Part shown: positions 35,135-47,800 of the stretch, in pieces
Numbering within the stretch: the stretch's first letter is position 1
Layout: the number at the start of each line of letters is the position of its first letter
Origin: Letharia columbiana
Taxonomy: Eukaryota > Ascomycota > Lecanoromycetes > Lecanorales > Parmeliaceae
DNA length: 64,000 nucleotides
NCBI RefSeq assembly: GCF_014066305.1
Contig: NW_023501090.1
Span: forward strand, 124,001 to 188,000
Direction: 5' to 3'
Notes under the pieces: model-generated
What the model was told of the DNA's origin: nothing
Database searches by the model: none
Seen by the model: only the letters and a program-made list of their open reading frames with translations
Translations under genes and position numbers: made by a program

Positions 35135-35403
35135 GGTGGTAGGACGAATGGTGGTAGGACGAATGGCCTAGTGAAAGGATCGCTGTAGACGAGTGTTTGT
35201 AGGGTCCGATTAGGTGCTGGACAAGGCGAGGTAGGCGTCTAAGAGACACTGGAGATGCTGCACTCGGTGGGAGTGGTATTCTCTGTAGATTTCTCCGGTA
35301 GTGAGTAATGTAGGGGCCTCTTGGTATTGGAGGCACTGAATAGGTGAGAATGTAACGAGGACAGCTAGTGCCAGGCCTGAATCGACCGAGGTGTTGCTAC
35401 CAT

Positions 35404-35565
35404 TGTTAAGGAATAGTCCTAAGTGGAATCATATGCATGAATAATGTGTGTGTGGTGTGATAATAATGATGAACTATGTAGGCCTGCAGTGGAAGAAGTC
35501 TCTGCAGTGCCGCAGTGCCAAGGCACTAAGCCCAATCGGGACGCCTAGTGGAGGAATCCGTAACA
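35404..35565. repeat. LTR, right copy (5' LTR in element orientation)
   Basis: A 162-bp terminal repeat. Relative to the left copy it has one fewer A near its start, an A-to-G change in ATGTATGTG and three extra bases in GATAATAATGATG. GATAT follows immediately as the target duplication. Confidence 0.9.
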
Positions 35566-35570
35566 GATAT

Positions 35571-36350
35571 CTCTATAATTAAAATAATAATTCGATAATA
35601 TTTTAAAAGAATTTTATAAAGTTCGAATAATCGATAACTCGAAAATATTATATATATAAAAGAAGTTATTAATATACTTAAGCTTTAATTACTTCAAATA
35701 TACTTAAGATATAAATATTTCAAATATACTTATTCTTCGAGATTTTCGAAGAAAATAATTTTTATTAAATTCTTATAGAATTTGAAGAATAATTCTATAT
35801 ATTAATTATATCTTTTTAAGATAATTATATATCTTTTTATATAATAATATCGTTCTCTTCGATTTTAATAATAGCGACGCTATTAATTAGATTAATAGTA
35901 GCTTTATTAATAATCTTAAACGTCTTAAAGATTTTCTAAAAAAAGATATTAAAGTATTTATTAGCGTTATTAATTAAATTAATAATAGCTTTATCGACGA
36001 TCTTCGATAATCTCAAGCTTTTTAAAGATTTTTTAAAGAAAGATATTAGAGTATTTATCGACGTCGTAATATTTTATATTTATAACGAAAAATATAACTT
36101 CCCTTTAAAGAATAAATTTATCTTCGATATTTTCGAAATAATAAGGAAAATTTTTAAACTTCTCAGGGAAATAAATTAAATTTTTTTTTTTTTTTTTTTT
36201 TTCTTTTTTTTAATAATTATCCGGCGGAAAAAAATAAATTAATTTTTAAAATTTACCTATCAAAACTAAATTAAAATAAATTTTTAATATTTAGAGATAC
36301 AAAACCTTATATAAATTAAAATCTTAGAGATTTTAAATAAATAAATATTT
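35571..36350. mobile_element. RIP-degraded AT-rich repeat DNA, middle segment
   Basis: Same composition as the left segment; it resumes directly after the target duplication, so both belong to the element that the LTR retrotransposon entered. It contains an internal duplication of about 90 bp (units near 35878 and 35960, both with ATTAATTAGATTAATA-like starts and AAAGATATTA ends). Near 36180 there is a run of about 22 T. Confidence 0.75.
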
Positions 36351-36352
36351 AG

Positions 36353-36514
36353 TGCAGCACAAAAAAAAATTCCTTTTTATTGGGGAGGTAGGAATAAAAT
36401 AAAAAAACTAAAATATTTGGTAGGGGGGAAGGGAGGGATATGGTAGGGGATGCCTCCGCCAAGGCCCGCTAGCCATAGGGCTGAGGGCTGAGTGTCAAGG
36501 GTACGCTCGTAACA
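36353..36514. repeat. Putative solo/3' LTR of the gag island
   Basis: It starts TGCAGCAC directly after RIP-degraded flanking DNA and ends CTCGTAACA directly before a C-rich tract that is the complement of a polypurine tract. The length of 162 bp and TG..CA ends fit an LTR. No second copy was found in the window. Confidence 0.5.
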
Positions 36515-37499
36515 GTACTCCCCCCTCTCAAAGAGCCATGGCCCCCATGGCTGGTAGACCGGAGATGCAGGCCCATTGCTTGCCTTGTATCTCCAAACAT
36601 CCATAGTCCCGTGTAGGCCTTGGCTGGAGATGATTGAGATCCCGGAGATGTAGTCATATCTTGGATTCTCCAAGTTCTTCTACGGTCCAGCCTGCCTGCT
36701 ATAGGCCTTCGAAAGAACTGAATAATTCCATCGCATGCATATGTGTTGTGCTCGCTGAAAATCCATAAAAAAATAAAGAACTTTTGATGCCCGGGACTTT
36801 CAATACGGCATTCTTCCCCAGCGGCGGTAGCAGCGAGTAACATATCGCGTCCCGGAGATTCCCGCATTAGGCGTCGTCGCTAGCCTATTAAGGTGTAGTC
36901 GTCATAGGGGTCCCAATTTGATAAGAAATCGGTGGAAGAATTGAATGGATAATGATCGAAAAATTGTTTTGGTGATCCATGGTGACTCCCGAGTCGATAT
37001 TCCAGCGCAAAGGATATTGATGAAATGATGCAATTTGATTGGTCGAGGCCTCCCGAACCGAACCGAGCCGCAGGCGCTAAAACTCTAAATCAATATCAAA
37101 TGATTCTGGTGTGAGTTTCTCCATGGGATGCCACATAGCCGATATCGATCGAGGCTATCAACGGCGACAGTGAGGTCCATAGGTGACGCACCATGGCTTC
37201 GGAAGACCTTCATGCATATGACAACAAGGGGAGCCTGATTGGTGGGCCTGACATGAGGTAATTGTTGAGCAACATGGGCCTGAGGAATCGATTTGCGAAT
37301 GTGAAAAATGAGGCCATTCTGAAGACATCGGATGGTTTCAATTCGTTCAAAAACACGATGTCCGAGGATTTGCCGGTGCCCATGCTGATTTCGACTGCAT
37401 TTGGGCTGCTGCGTCTTTGATTATAGATAGCCCTGGCAACTGAGTTCGAATGCTTCGTCGATATCTATGTTAGGGCGGGAGTATTTGCCATACTTCTAT

Positions 37500-38681
37500 A
37501 CATTAGCCTAGTTTTCACACCCACGTTCGTATGCCTCATCGATATCTAAATCCTCGTTATCGCTCACGTTAGAACGAGTTATAATTAAGTATTTCCCCTT
37601 TTTGGCATCGGCCTCGGCCTTTGCTTTTGCATATTGTTCTGCAAACCTCTTTACTTTCTTTTCGGCTAGTCCTTCTGCAAATTGTTGATAATCAAGCTAT
37701 TTTCTTATGATATACTCCTTTAGCTGAGGTATGGTCCAATCCCTTTCATATATCGTAAGTGCGTCACATAAACGAAGCTCTGATTTCTCTCGTAAATCAC
37801 GTACGATATTATTAGTGTCTTTGAAATTGCTTTCGTATTCGACGTATATCATAAAGTCCCCATAGAATTTGAGAAAGGGCTGACTCCCTTAACTCATTCT
37901 ACTGTAAGTACGCTGATGCGTCTGTCGAATAATGGATAACGGTACTTCGTATATGTTGCTTAGATGATTTAGAAGGGCGTCGGTTGTAGGATACGAGCGA
38001 TATCGTCGTCTGGTAGACACATGGTGACTGGCCTCCCCTCCAAGTCTCGCTACAACGTAGGCAATTTTGAAAGCATCGGTAAGGAAATGATCGCCATTGT
38101 GGGTAAGCTTGTCTTGGATTCTCATTTTCCAGTCATCAAATGGTACTGAATTAGTGCCCGTGAAGACAGGTGGATCCGGTAGCCTCGGGCTGAGTGGCTG
38201 TCTGATTTGCTGTCGGCTGACTGTGGCGAATTGATCGATGTCGATGTCGATTTGCTCTCAGTGCTTCGAAATCTCGTGGTATGGGTGGTGGTGGGGACGG
38301 GGGTGGAAAGGCAGAGATGCCAGCCGAGTTTTGGGCCTGTGTCTCTTCTTGCTGTCCTGGTATCTCCTGCGAAGGGAGGGCTGGGATGCCAGGCGGATTT
38401 TGGCCTTGTGTCTCGGGTTCTTGAGCCTGATTCTCCCCTGGCTGACTCGATGTTCCACGATATCGCTGGTAAAGGTCCTCAGCAGATAGAGATCGCTGCA
38501 CACGTGGCATGCGGAGTGACGGCGAGTTGGGAGGTGAATATCTTCTATGTAGGTCGTCGTACGTAAGGTAGGGATGGCCGCGGTATGTAGGAGATCGTGG
38601 CCTAGAGGAAGTATTCTCATGTCGACGGTGTGGAGGGCGATATCTTGGTGTTGATGTAGGTGGATTTGAGTTGGAATTCAT
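37500..38681 (-). pseudogene. Gag gene of the LTR remnant, interrupted by stops
   Basis: Reading from Met at 38681 the frame begins MNSNSNPPTSTPRYRPPHRR and runs through a Pro/Gln-rich region. Near 38155 the frame shifts and continues with FDDWKMRIQDKL, AYVVARLGGEASHHV and LSNIYEVPL, the conserved gag core of Ty3/gypsy elements. Stops then interrupt an otherwise continuous frame: TAA after SRMS (near 37890) and TAG after EYIIRK (near 37697), followed by LDYQQFAEGLAEKKVKRF and SDNEDLDIDEAYERG. TAA and TAG in place of CAA and CAG are the changes RIP makes most easily, so light RIP is a likely cause. No functional product is expected. Confidence 0.7.
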
Positions 38682-39270
38682 GATGTGTTGAATGTAGGTA
38701 AAAATGGAGTGGAGCGGAGAGATCTCTGGAATTCTGGTACTGTGAAGGCGTTTGCGAGTCGAGAAAGGTGGCAGATCTCTGTGTTGAGTGTTGAAATTTT
38801 GTTTCTTCGCGGGGGTCTGCAACACTCGTTTCTTGACCGATCAAGTCGCCGTAAAGACTATGAGTACTCTGAATAGTGTCCTTTCGAATGGTAGGAAGTC
38901 CGCCGGGGGTGTGTTAGCCGGTGATAGAGTTTTTGCGGGGAACGGAGCGGAGAAGGATTTCTTGTATTCGATGTAGGGGACTCGTTTTTTGATGGATTGG
39001 GCTACCGTTGATAGTGTAGGTTGTTTGATGTAGGTTCTTTCGAATGATGTAGGTATTGTGTGGTGGGGCTCCTGTATGGTAGAAATACCCAGCGTTTTCT
39101 TTATCAGGCTCGGTCGCTTGCTCCGAGCAGAAAGTGAAAAACCCGTCAATTCTCTTCGCCGGGGGGGGGGTACGAAGGAGCCTTATTATAATGTCAGGAC
39201 CAGCATAGGTGCGATACCAGTATGGGTGAGGTAGAACTAGGATAATAAGGCTACCGAACTATGTATCGTT

Positions 39271-41085
39271 TAATATTTTAAGATTTCTATAATAACTTAA
39301 TACTTATTAATTAACGCGTTAATATTATTATATCTAAGCTACGATAGCGCTTATTATTAAATTCTATATTACGCTCTTAAATAGCTTAAAAGATAAGATC
39401 TACTTAATCATTAACGCGTATAATAAAATTATTCTTAATACTTATATCTTATTTAGCTTTAATATTATTTATTTCCTCTTAATTCGAGCTTTTATCTTTA
39501 TTTATATATATAATAATTCGCGCGATAAGCGAAACTTTAAACTTCTTCGTAATTACGCTCGCGTATTTTTCTTATATAATATTATTAAAATATAAGTTTA
39601 CTAGAATAATAATTAGAATTAGAAATTACTTATTATTTATCTATTATATCTTATTTAATTTACTTAAAAGCTTACTTCTATTATAATAACGATATATTAA
39701 TATATTTAACTTTACGCTTTTTAATAATTATAGCGTAATTAATAGTTAAGATATTAGCTTTCTTTACTTTCTTAACTAGTTTCTTCTTAAATATAAATAT
39801 ATTTATTCACTATCGCGATCTCTTAATATCTTTATTTTAATTAAACTTATTCTTTCTTTTTTATCTTAAATAAGAATTTAATTATTAGTTAATTAATCTA
39901 TATTAACATTTTTTAATATCGCTATTATTATTAATATTTAATATTTATTATAATAAATTATTAGACTTAATCTCTTCTATTTTAATTACTATAAAAAGAT
40001 AAATTAATAAATATATATAAAAGAATTAAAGGGCTTATATAAATATCTATAAATACTAAGCTATTCTTAATTTTAATTAAAGCTCGTTTTATTAAAAAGT
40101 GCGTTAATTCTAATAAATATCGATATTAGAAATAAAGAGAATATATATCGCGCGCTATTTTAAGTATATTATTATAGAGTCTAATTTAAAGAATAATTAT
40201 TTCTATAAAAGTAGTAAGACTTAAAGATAAGAAAGTAAGAACGAAATACGCGAAAATTTTAATAAGTTATAATAATTTAATATTAATTAAATTAGATAAA
40301 GGTAATTACTTACTAGCTCGCTCTCTTAAATCTTTTATCTTTTAATCTATATAAATTATAATAATAATTATAATTATTATAGAAGTAGTTAAGATTATAT
40401 TAAATAATAGCGCTTAATAAGCGTAATTCGCTTAAACTTAAATCTTTAAAATTAAAGAGAAAATATTTTATTAATATTTAATTTAAGCTAGATAATTTAA
40501 AGTAATTTAAAAATTTAGTATACGCGATAGATATCTAAGCTTTTCTTCCCCCCTTCTTTCTCTCTAAGACTTTCTTTTTATATTAATTCTTTTTATTATT
40601 AAACTATCTTCTTTATATATAAGATTTTTATTTAAATAATCTAATATTATTATAGCGATATTAAAAGTATAACGTAGTTATTAAGTTATATATTTATTCT
40701 TTATCTTTTAATAACTTTAAGTTAATATATAGATAGATTACGCGAAGAGCTTAACTTATATACGCTTAATCTATTATTAATAGCTTTTTAAAAAAGTTAA
40801 TATTATTCTAGAGTATTAAATATAATATTAAAATAAAGTTTTTATAAAATACTATTATCGCTTTAATCGCTATCGTCGTTATTTTAATAGATATTATTTC
40901 TACTTTAATAAATACCGTCTCTACTTTAATAGTATTAAGATATCGATAGAAATTAAATAATATATTCTTTTAATTATTATTATATTTATTATATATAACT
41001 AACGCGAGCTATAGCTTAAGCTTTACGCGAGATTTATTATTATTAAAAATTAACTAATCTTATAATTTCGAAGCTTCTCTTTTAA
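39271..41085. repeat. Large direct repeat, copy A (RIP-mutated)
   Basis: It starts TAATATTTTAAGATTTCT and shares landmarks in the same order with copy B, for example ATTAATTAACGCGTTAATA, CTTATATCTTATTTAGC and GCGAGCTATAGCTTAA. Differences are mainly C/T and G/A plus some indels. Original identity (probably a transposon or duplicated gene) cannot be read. Confidence 0.75.
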
Positions 41086-41829
41086 TATCTAGTTTATTAG
41101 ATTATATTTAATAAAAATTTATTAAAGCGCTATCGCATTTAAAGATTCGCTTTTAAAATATTATATAAGATAATAGAAATCTTTCTAATTCGTTAATTTA
41201 AAAATAAGTTTTTTATTATTACGCTTTATAATTAGCTCTAATAATCTCTATTTAAATAAATACTTATCTTTATATAATATATAAAAAGCGAGTTATATTA
41301 TAGAAAAAGAATCTAAATCTTATAATTATTTTAATTAAGTTATTTAGATTAAAAATAAAAATAAAGTTATCTTTATATAATTTAGTTAATTTATTAACTA
41401 ATTATTATAAATATAACTATAAAATATAATTATATATTATTAATTACTCGAGTAATTAGAAGAAGTATAAAAGAAATAAAATTATATAATTAAGTACTTA
41501 TAAACTTTCCTCTTCTAAGTATTTATTTTAATTTAAAGTTTAATTACTATCTAATTAAAAAAAAGGTGAGATATAAAAAGTATATAAAAGTATATTTAAT
41601 AATTTTAGAATAAATTAACGATATTTATAATAATAATTAAAATTAAGAATTAGATATACTCGAATAAAAGATAACTTCGCGTTATTTATATAATAATAAG
41701 AGTAATAGCTAAGATTAAAGTATTAACTTAAATAGCGTAACTTTTATAATAAACTTTTTATTACTATATATTAAATTAATTATATATTAATAAAGATTTA
41801 TAATTTTATCTTTTAGACGTAATTATATT

Positions 41830-43617
41830 TAATATCTTAAAATTATTATAATAGCTTAATACTTATTAATTAACGCGTTAATACTTTTATATTTAAACTA
41901 TAATAGAGCTTATTATTAAATTCTATATCGCGCTTTTAAATAGCTTAAAAAATAAAGTCTACTTAATTATTAGCGCGTATAATAGAATTATTCTTAATAC
42001 TTATATCTTATTTAGCTTCGATATTATTTATTTTCTTCTAATTCGAGCTCTTATCTTTATTTATATATATAATAATTCGCATAATAAGCGAAACTCTAGA
42101 CTTCCTCTAAATTACGCTCGCGTATTTTTTTTATATAATATTATTAAAATATAAGTTTATTAGAATAATAATTAGAATTAGAAGCTATTTATCGCTTATC
42201 TATTATATTTTATCTAATTTTCTTAAAAGCTTACTTTTATTTTAATTACGATATATTAATATATCTAGCTTTATATTTATTATAGACTATAGCGTAATTA
42301 GTAGCTAATATATCGACTTTCTTTATTTTTTTAATTAGTTTCTTTTTAAATATAAATATATTTATTCGCTATCGCGATCTCTTAATATTTTTATTTTTAC
42401 TAAGCTTATTCTTTATTTTTCGTTTTAATTAAAAATCTAATCGCTATCTAATTAATTTATATTAAGACTCTTTAATATTATTATTATTATTAATATTTAA
42501 TATTTATTATAATAAATTATTAGACTTAATATCTTTTACTTTAATCGCTATAAAAAGATAAATTAATAAATATATATAAAGAAATTAAAGGGCTTATATA
42601 AATATCTATAAATATTAAACTATACTTAATTTTAATTAATACTTATTTTATTAAAAAGTGTATTAATTCTAATAAATATCAAAGTTAGAAATAAAGAGTA
42701 TATATCGCGTACTATTTTAATTATAAAATTTAAATTAAAAGAATAATTATTTATATAAAGAAAAGAAAATAAAAATGAAATACGCGAAAATTTTAATAAG
42801 TTATAATTTTAATTAAATTAGATAAAGATAATTATTTATTAACTCGCTCTTTTAGATATTTTATCTTTTAATTTATATAAATTATAATAATAATTATAAA
42901 TATTATAGAAGTAGATAAGATTATATTAGATAATAACGCTTAATAAATATAATTACTTAAATTTAAATCTTTAAAATCGAAGAGAAAGCGCGTTATCTAT
43001 TAATACTTAAATTAAATTAGATAATATAAAATAATCTAAATATTTAGTATACGCGATAGATATATAAGCTTTTTCTTTTTTCTAAAACTTTCTTTTTATA
43101 TTAACCCTTCTTCTTATAAGATTATCTTCTTTATATCTTAAACTTTTATTTAAGTAATCTAATATTATTATAGCGATATTTAAAGTATAATATAAATATT
43201 AAGTTATATATTTATTCTTTATTTATTAATAACTTTAAGTTAATACGTAGATAGACCGCGTAAAGAGCTTAACTTATATATATTTAATTTATTATTAATA
43301 GCTTCTTAAAAAAGTTAATATTATTTTAGATTATATAAGATAATAATCTATTTAAAAGTATTATAGTAAAGCGTTTATTAGATATCATCGTTACTTTAAT
43401 AGATATCGCTATTACTTTAATAGATATTATTATTACTTTAATAGATATCGCCTTTACTTTAGTAATATTAAAGTATTAATAAAAACTAAATAATATATTC
43501 TTCTAGCTATTATTATTCTTATTATATATTACTAACGCGAGCTATAGCTTAAACTTTACGCGAGATTTATCGCTATTAAATTTTAATTAATCTTATAATT
43601 TTAAAGCTTTTCTTTTA
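41830..43617. repeat. Large direct repeat, copy B (RIP-mutated)
   Basis: Second copy of the 1.8-kb sequence, in the same orientation and about 2.56 kb after copy A. Conserved landmarks such as TTAACGCGTTAATA, GCGTATAATA and CTAACGCGAGCTATAGC keep their order. Duplicates of this size are targets of RIP, which fits the mutation pattern. Confidence 0.75.
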
Positions 43618-44130
43618 GCGCGTAATTCGTAAAATTTTATATTATATATATATTATATTATTCGACTATTATCTTTAAAGTTTCGCTTTTAAAAGATAAC
43701 TTTATATTCTTATAATAAATAAGATACTAAATAGAATAATTAGTAGAATTTAATCTTTTATTTATTAGCTAATAATAAATCTTATAATTTATATATCTAA
43801 TTATATTTAAGATTATAATTATAATTATCTTTATAATTAAAATTAATATAAATTAAGACTTTCTATTAATATATAATTTTTTTTAAAAGATTTATATAAG
43901 CGTAATTAAAGATTAATATTCTTTTTTTAAATATTAAACGCTTAGCGAGAAGTACTAGAAGATTTATATCTAGATATTTATTAACTATATATTAGAATTT
44001 ACTTACTTTAAATTTTAGATATAAATATCTTTATTTCTAGATAAGATAAAGAAGCTATAAATTTAAGATCGAATATTATTAAGAGTTATTTATTATTTTT
44101 TATTATATTTTAGCTATTTACGATTATTAA

Positions 44131-44870
44131 TATACTCGCTAATAAGAAAGGCGTACTATTACTATACGAATTTAATTATAATATTAATAATAACTATAAA
44201 AACTAAAGCTATTAAATATAGAGATACTTATTAATAAGAAAGGCGTACTATTATTATATAAATTTAATCGCGATACTAGTAATAACTATAAGAATTAAAA
44301 TTATTAAATATAAGAATACCCGCTAATAAGAAAAATGTATTATTGCTATACGAATTTAATCGCGATACTAATAATAATTATAAGAATTAAAGCTATTAAA
44401 TATAGAAATACCCGCTAATAAGAAAAGCGTATTATTATTATATAAATTTAATCGCGATATTAATAATAATTATAGAAACTAAAGCTATCGAATATAAAGA
44501 TACCTATTAATAAGAAAGATATATTATTATTATACGAATTTGATCGCGATACTAGTAATAACTATAGAAATTAAAGCTATTAAATATAGAGATACTTATT
44601 AATAAAAAGAGGTGTACTATTATTATATAAATTTAATCGCGATATTAGTAGTAATTATAAAAACTAAAGCTATCGAATATAGAAATATTTATTAATAAGA
44701 AAGGCGTGCTATTACTATATAAATTTAATCGCGATATTAATAATAACTATAAGAACTAAAACTATCGAATATAGAGATACTCGCTAATAAGAAAGGCGTA
44801 TTATTATTATATAAATTTAATCGCGATACTAATAATAACTATAAGAATTAAAGCTATCGAATATAGAGAT
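44131..44870. repeat. 92-bp tandem repeat array, eight copies
   Basis: The landmark AAGGCGTACTATTA and its variants recur at about 44151, 44243, 44335, 44427, 44519, 44612, 44704 and 44796, a spacing of 92 (once 93) bp. Each unit also contains GAATTTAATCGCGATACTA and AACTAAAGCTAT. Units differ mostly by C/T and G/A. Because 92 is not a multiple of three, a coding repeat is unlikely. Confidence 0.9.
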
Positions 44871-47800
44871 ATAATCTTTAATTTAATATAGATTCTAGGA
44901 TAAAAAACCTCTTTTACTAAAGCAGTGATATTTTTATAAATATATATCTATATTTAAATCGATTTAAGAAGTTTTATTTTATAAATATAAAATATATAAA
45001 GTTATTAGATTAAGTATAATAGTTAAATATTATTAATTAAGTATAATAAGTAGAATAATAATTAGAATATCTTATTCTTAACTTAGAATAGTTTTTCTTT
45101 TATTTATTATATATTTTCTTTTTATAAAAACTACGTCTAGACTTTAATAATACTATATTATTATTTATAAATTTATATCTTATCGTAATTATCTAAGAAG
45201 CTATATATCTTTTAATTATAAAGTAATTCTTTTTATATAAAATATATATAATTAAGCCGCTAGATATTAGTTAATAATTTTTTTTATTTATAATTACTAA
45301 AGAGTAAGTTATATTATTAAAATTACTTACTAATTTTATCTTTATAACTTTTTAAAGTATATTTAATATAAAGAATTAAATTTAAAGCGAATTAATCGAA
45401 TTTAGAGTTATATAAATTAAGATCTTCTTTATTACTTAAGCGAATATAATTTAAAAAATAATTAAGTTTATTAATCTCTACTATTTATAAATTTTCTTTA
45501 ATATATAAACTTTAAAGTCTAATTAATAATAATATAATTAGCGTATATAATTAATTTACTATTTAATTTAGATATATATAATCGATATAACTACGCACTT
45601 TTCTTATTTATAGCTATACTTCTTAAACTTCATATATAATCTTCTAATCTTCGCCTTCGCGAAGTCTTATCTTTACTTTACTTCGATAATTTAGATAAGT
45701 CTAAATTAGTAATTAATAAATTATTAAGAATTTTCTAAGTTTTTATAATTATTAAGTTAATAACTTTAATAAATAATAATACTATATATTAATAAATTAT
45801 AATTAATATTATAATTAGTTATTATATTAAGAGATATAGCGCTATTAGATATATACTTACTTTATAAAAATAATATTATTAATTTAATTTAATTATAGAA
45901 TATAGAGAAAATAATTTTATTTTCTCTAGATATAGATAATATTATAATAAATAAGCGTATTATAATATAATTATTATAATAATAAAAAGAATTTTTAAAA
46001 AAGAAGAGGGTGAATTAGAAAAGAATAATATTAAATATTTATTATTAAACTAATTAATATTATATAATTAAAATCTTATTAAAATAAAATATTATTTAAA
46101 GATAAATTAAGTTTAAACGTTAATTAGAAAGTTAACTAGAAAAAAAAGTTAATTTCTTTTTTATTAATATATATCGTAGAGCTATATATAAGCGCTTCTT
46201 TTTATATTTTAAATATACTTTAAATATTTATAGCTATATATATACGCCCTCTCTTATATTTTATATATATTTCATATATTTTAATATTCTTTATATACGC
46301 GATATATCTATTAAAGATAATCTTATTAATTTAATTAATTTCTATTTAATCTTATATTTATTAGTTATAAGAAAAGCTCTTTATTTTAATATTATAATTT
46401 TATTAATTTATTATTCTTAGACGTCGAGTCGTTTATAGCTTACGATTAATTTATTTACTCTTTTCTCTTCTTTTACTCTAAAGATAGAAGAAGATATTAT
46501 TTCTTTTTCGCCTTTGTTTATAATAAATTAGTTATTATTTTTATAAGATTAAAGATATTAATTTAAAGACGAGGTTATTTAATTAAAAGCGAAGAATATA
46601 ATACTTTAATATTTTAATATCTAAATAAAAGATATTATAATATTACTTAAATAAGAGAGAGTTATATTAATAAGAAAGATTTTAAGATTTAAGAATAATC
46701 TTAGCGCGATAAAAGATTTAATCTCTATATATAAAAGATTTAAATAATAATTAATTTAGTTAATTAAATTATTAAAGCGTTTAAACTAGATTTTAATTCT
46801 ATATTAATATCTAATAAAATAAATTTAATAATTCTAAAATATTAATATATATTCTTATTAATATAATTAACGATTAGAATATTAATTAAATAAATATAAT
46901 TTCTAATTCTAATAATTAAAATAATATAGCGATAAATAAGTATTAATATTAAAGTAAATAGAGTATATATTATATTAAGTAGAGAAGCGTTAATAACTAG
47001 ACTAATTAGAGTTTTAAATTAATAAAATTAAATATTAATTCTATATTAATATTATTATATACTCTTAAATATATAGCCGCTAACTATAACGCTAATTAGA
47101 AAAAATTAATCTCTAATTTAAAATATTAGAAATAATATAGTAATATATTATTAAAGCGATATAAGTTATTAAAGTAGTATAAGTTTCTATTATAGCGAGA
47201 AAATAGAATTTATATATTAAATATTAATCTCGTTTTATTTCTAATATTTTATTTATTTATATATCTCTTTTAATTTCTCTTTAAATATCTTAATTTTATA
47301 ATATTAACTAAATCTTTATTTAGTATAAGTCTAGCTTTCTTAATTAACGATACTTAGTATAAGATATTAATAAATATATATTAATATAAAGATAGTAATA
47401 AATCTTACTTTCTTTTTAATATTAATAATAAGAAATAATAAATATAGTAGTAAATAAAGATAGTATAAATTATATAGAATTAGTTTAAATCTAATAGCGA
47501 TTATTAGCTTATTTATTAAGACTTAGAAATTAGAAAATTTCAGAAGTAAATATAATTTAACGAATATACGCTCGTCGATTTTAGAGAGCTATATATTATT
47601 TATTATTACTATAATAAGATTTTAATTTACTTATTTATAGATTACGAAATAAGCGATATAATAGTATATATTAAGTTTAAGAAATATTTTAAGAAATCTA
47701 ATTTAAGTAATTTATAATAAATAAATCTAATTAATAATTATAAAAATTAGATATATTTTTAAGCTAGATAATATAAACTATTAATAAATAAAATAATAAA

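Larger units (their letters stand above)
34420..35565 (-). mobile_element. Short non-autonomous LTR retrotransposon (TRIM-like), 1,146 bp
   Basis: Two near-identical direct repeats bound it: 34420-34579 (160 bp) and 35404-35565 (162 bp), each starting TGTTAAGGA and ending CGTAACA. They differ by one substitution, a 1-bp indel and a 3-bp indel. A 5-bp target duplication GATAT flanks the element (34415-34419 and 35566-35570). On the minus strand the base pairs just inside the right LTR read ATGGTAGCAACACC, a plausible tRNA primer-binding site (TGG start). The interior holds one short gag-like frame and no polymerase, so it must have been mobilised in trans. It sits inside RIP-degraded DNA but has normal composition itself, so it arrived later. 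Confidence 0.9.
36353..39178 (-). mobile_element. Remnant of a Ty3/gypsy-like LTR retrotransposon with gag
   Basis: This is an island of normal composition within RIP-degraded DNA, read on the minus strand. At its left end is a probable 3' LTR (36353-36514, TGCAGCAC...CGTAACA). Adjoining it is a purine-rich tract (GAGAGGGGGGAGTAC on the minus strand), the usual primer for plus-strand synthesis. A gag region covers about 38681-37500. The polymerase is essentially missing, so the element is internally deleted or a large non-autonomous derivative. The 5' LTR was not found at the right end, and the right boundary is uncertain. A run of ten G at about 39161-39170 may be an assembly error. Confidence 0.65.

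Noticed and set aside
39179..39252. 11-bp inverted repeat AGCCTTATTAT / ATAATAAGGCT at the edge of the gag island
   Set aside because: It might be a small element or part of the missing LTR, but 74 bp with no copy or target duplication is too little to call.
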